A DNA stretch of 8,338 nucleotides from CAYQDF01 sp964416175 (GTDB lineage Bacteria > Chloroflexota > Anaerolineae > Anaerolineales > UBA4823). The stretch spans positions 1 to 8,338 of the forward strand of contig CAYQDF010000134.1 of NCBI GenBank assembly GCA_964416175.1. Reading direction: 5' to 3'. The notes below the pieces were generated by a model. It was given only the letters and a program-made list of their open reading frames with translations, was not told the DNA's origin and ran no database searches. The translations under genes were made by a program, and so were the position numbers. Positions 7,028 to 8,338 of the stretch are shown piece by piece (the first letter of the stretch is position 1; each line of letters opens with the position of its first letter).

Positions 7028-8338
7028 ATGAAACTCAACCGCATTACTTTCGAACAGGTGATTCTATTCCTGGCGCTGCTGCTTGCGGTCCTTGTAAGGA
7101 TTTCAAATCTTAATACAGCACCCTTATCTGAATTCGAAGCAGAGCGGGCCATCCAGGCGCTGCAGATCTCGGAAGGGGAGGATGCGGCGCTTACATCCGG
7201 TCCGGCCTATCCCTTGCTGACAGGCGCTGTTTTTTATATATTCAGCGCAAATAATTTCTTTGCCCGGATCTGGCCGGCGGCCGCAGGGATCAGCCTGGTG
7301 GGATTGGCGTTGATACTCAGGTCCACGGTGGGGAGGCGCACTGCGCTCGTCTTTGCCCTCGGACTTGCGCTGGACCCGGGGCTGATAGCGGTATCCCGCC
7401 TGGCTGGGGGTCCAATGTTGGCAGCAGGATTCGGATTGTTCGCGCTTGGTTTTGCCTTGATCAGGCGTCCAGCCCAGGCAGGCATCTTCGCTGCGCTGGC
7501 ATTGCTGAGTGGACCGGAAGCATTACATGGGTTATCGCAGATGATCCTGGCTTCAGGAATTGGATATTATCTCGTGAAGCGCGGCAACCTGGCTCCTATC
7601 TCTTTGGACAAAGAAACACCAGCTGTACCTTCAGGTTACGGTCTCGATCTCGTCTCGGGCAGTGCCGCTCTGCTCATTGCCGGGACGTTATTTTTCAGGG
7701 TTCCCGAGGGGTTGGGAGCCGCGGCAGGCATCATCCCGGTATATATTGCCGGTTGGTTCGATCCTTCCACTGTGCCGGCGGCGCGTTTACTAACGGCGCT
7801 CCTGGTTTACCAGCCACTAGGAATCGTGCTTGCTGCTGCGGCGTCAGTCCACGCCTGGAGGAGAAAATGCGCTTTCATGCAGGGGGTAAGTATCTGGGTT
7901 ATTTCCGCATTTGCATTGGTGCTCCTTTACCCGGCCAGGCAGGTGAGCGACCTCGTCTGGGTGCTCGTCCCCATGTGGCTGCTGGCCGCGTGGGAGATAT
8001 CCAGTCATCTTCGGACCGACGATGTCGAACCGCTTCCTGCAGCAGGTCAAGCTGTGCTAATTGCGGTTTTGTTCGCCCTTGGATGGTTGAACCTGGCCGG
8101 TTTAGGTGCTCTCGCGGGCGATCCCCAGTCCTTCAGGCTGCGCTGGATGGTCATTGGGGGCATGTTGGTCCTGGCCGGGTTGACCGTATTGCTGGTTGGA
8201 TTGGGCTGGTCCTATAAGACAGCGAGGCGCGGCCTGGTCTGGGGACTTCTTGCCGGATTGGGAGTGTATATGTTGGGCAATTTAGGGGGTATCGTATATG
8301 TGCGATCAAATGGTGAACAGGACCTCTGGAATCCTGCG
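7028..8338 (+). CDS. Divergent GT39/PMT-like (TIGR03663-like) membrane protein, 3' end missing
   Basis: The reading frame runs without a stop from the ATG at 7028 to the last base, giving 437 residues; the C terminus is outside the window. It is strongly hydrophobic with many membrane helices. The N-terminal layout is that of GT39-type proteins: a first helix ending in R24, then PLSEFEAERA (residues 32-41) where the family has PL..DEA..A, then SGPAYPLLTGAVFYIF (57-72) where TIGR03663 proteins have an HGP tripeptide, then FARIWP with R80, and SRLAGGPML as in the following GT39 loop. The conserved Asp is replaced by F36 (E37 remains) and His of HGP by S57, so activity may be lost or altered. 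An in-frame TAG at 7013-7015 excludes longer ATG/GTG/TTG starts. No Shine-Dalgarno sequence precedes the ATG. TIGR03663-type genes often lie near YYY genes, which fits this neighbourhood. Membership in the exact family is by eye. Confidence 0.82.
   Translation, partial: MKLNRITFEQVILFLALLLAVLVRISNLNTAPLSEFEAERAIQALQISEGEDAALTSGPAYPLLTGAVFYIFSANNFFARIWPAAAGISLVGLALILRSTVGRRTALVFALGLALDPGLIAVSRLAGGPMLAAGFGLFALGFALIRRPAQAGIFAALALLSGPEALHGLSQMILASGIGYYLVKRGNLAPISLDKETPAVPSGYGLDLVSGSAALLIAGTLFFRVPEGLGAAAGIIPVYIAGWFDPSTVPAARLLTALLVYQPLGIVLAAAASVHAWRRKCAFMQGVSIWVISAFALVLLYPARQVSDLVWVLVPMWLLAAWEISSHLRTDDVEPLPAAGQAVLIAVLFALGWLNLAGLGALAGDPQSFRLRWMVIGGMLVLAGLTVLLVGLGWSYKTARRGLVWGLLAGLGVYMLGNLGGIVYVRSNGEQDLWNPA

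Noticed and set aside
7753..8217. A 154-codon open frame on the + strand inside the third gene
   Set aside because: It runs in a different frame from the hydrophobic GT39-like protein, is rich in Arg, Gly and Cys, and has no motif; the longer frame from 7028 explains the region.

Overview
The window is a single-strand run of three large integral-membrane protein genes, all on the + strand, packed almost end to end (1-4305, 4310-6901, 7028-8338). Both outer genes are cut by the window edges. The first two carry the 'YYY' membrane domain (DUF2298 / TIGR03662, Chlor_Arch_YYY), known mainly from Chloroflexota and some archaea. The third looks like a divergent GT39/PMT-type protein of the sort (TIGR03663-like) often found next to YYY genes. 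With a GC content that looks to be in the mid to high 50s, this points to a Chloroflexota bacterium, probably of the Anaerolineae. That assignment rests on family distribution only.

Layout. Bases 1-4305: the 3' part of a very long fusion protein. It has the last transmembrane helices of a GT39-type module, a large soluble (probably extracytoplasmic) region containing two tandem beta-type repeats, and a complete YYY domain. Bases 4310-6901: a stand-alone YYY protein, paralogous along its whole length to the C-terminal part of gene 1, starting 4 bases after the gene 1 stop. Bases 6902-7027: a 126-base gap with a perfect TATAAT box close to the next start. Bases 7028-8338: the 5' part of the GT39-like gene, open to the last base of the window. 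I see no RNA genes, CRISPR arrays, insertion sequences or integrase-type genes.

How the genes may work together. GT39-type proteins are GT-C glycosyltransferases that use polyprenyl-phosphate-linked sugars on the outer face of the membrane. YYY proteins have no proven biochemical role as far as I know. Their conserved acid-rich loop, HxH motif and NTVFKFY motif suggest a GT-C-like enzyme or a partner of one. The reasonable inference is a membrane complex that transfers or assembles sugars on proteins, lipids or an envelope polymer. Substrate and product cannot be read from the sequence. The least described points are the doubled beta domain inside the fusion protein, the loss of both hallmark motifs (DE and HGP) in the third protein, and its nearly leaderless start.
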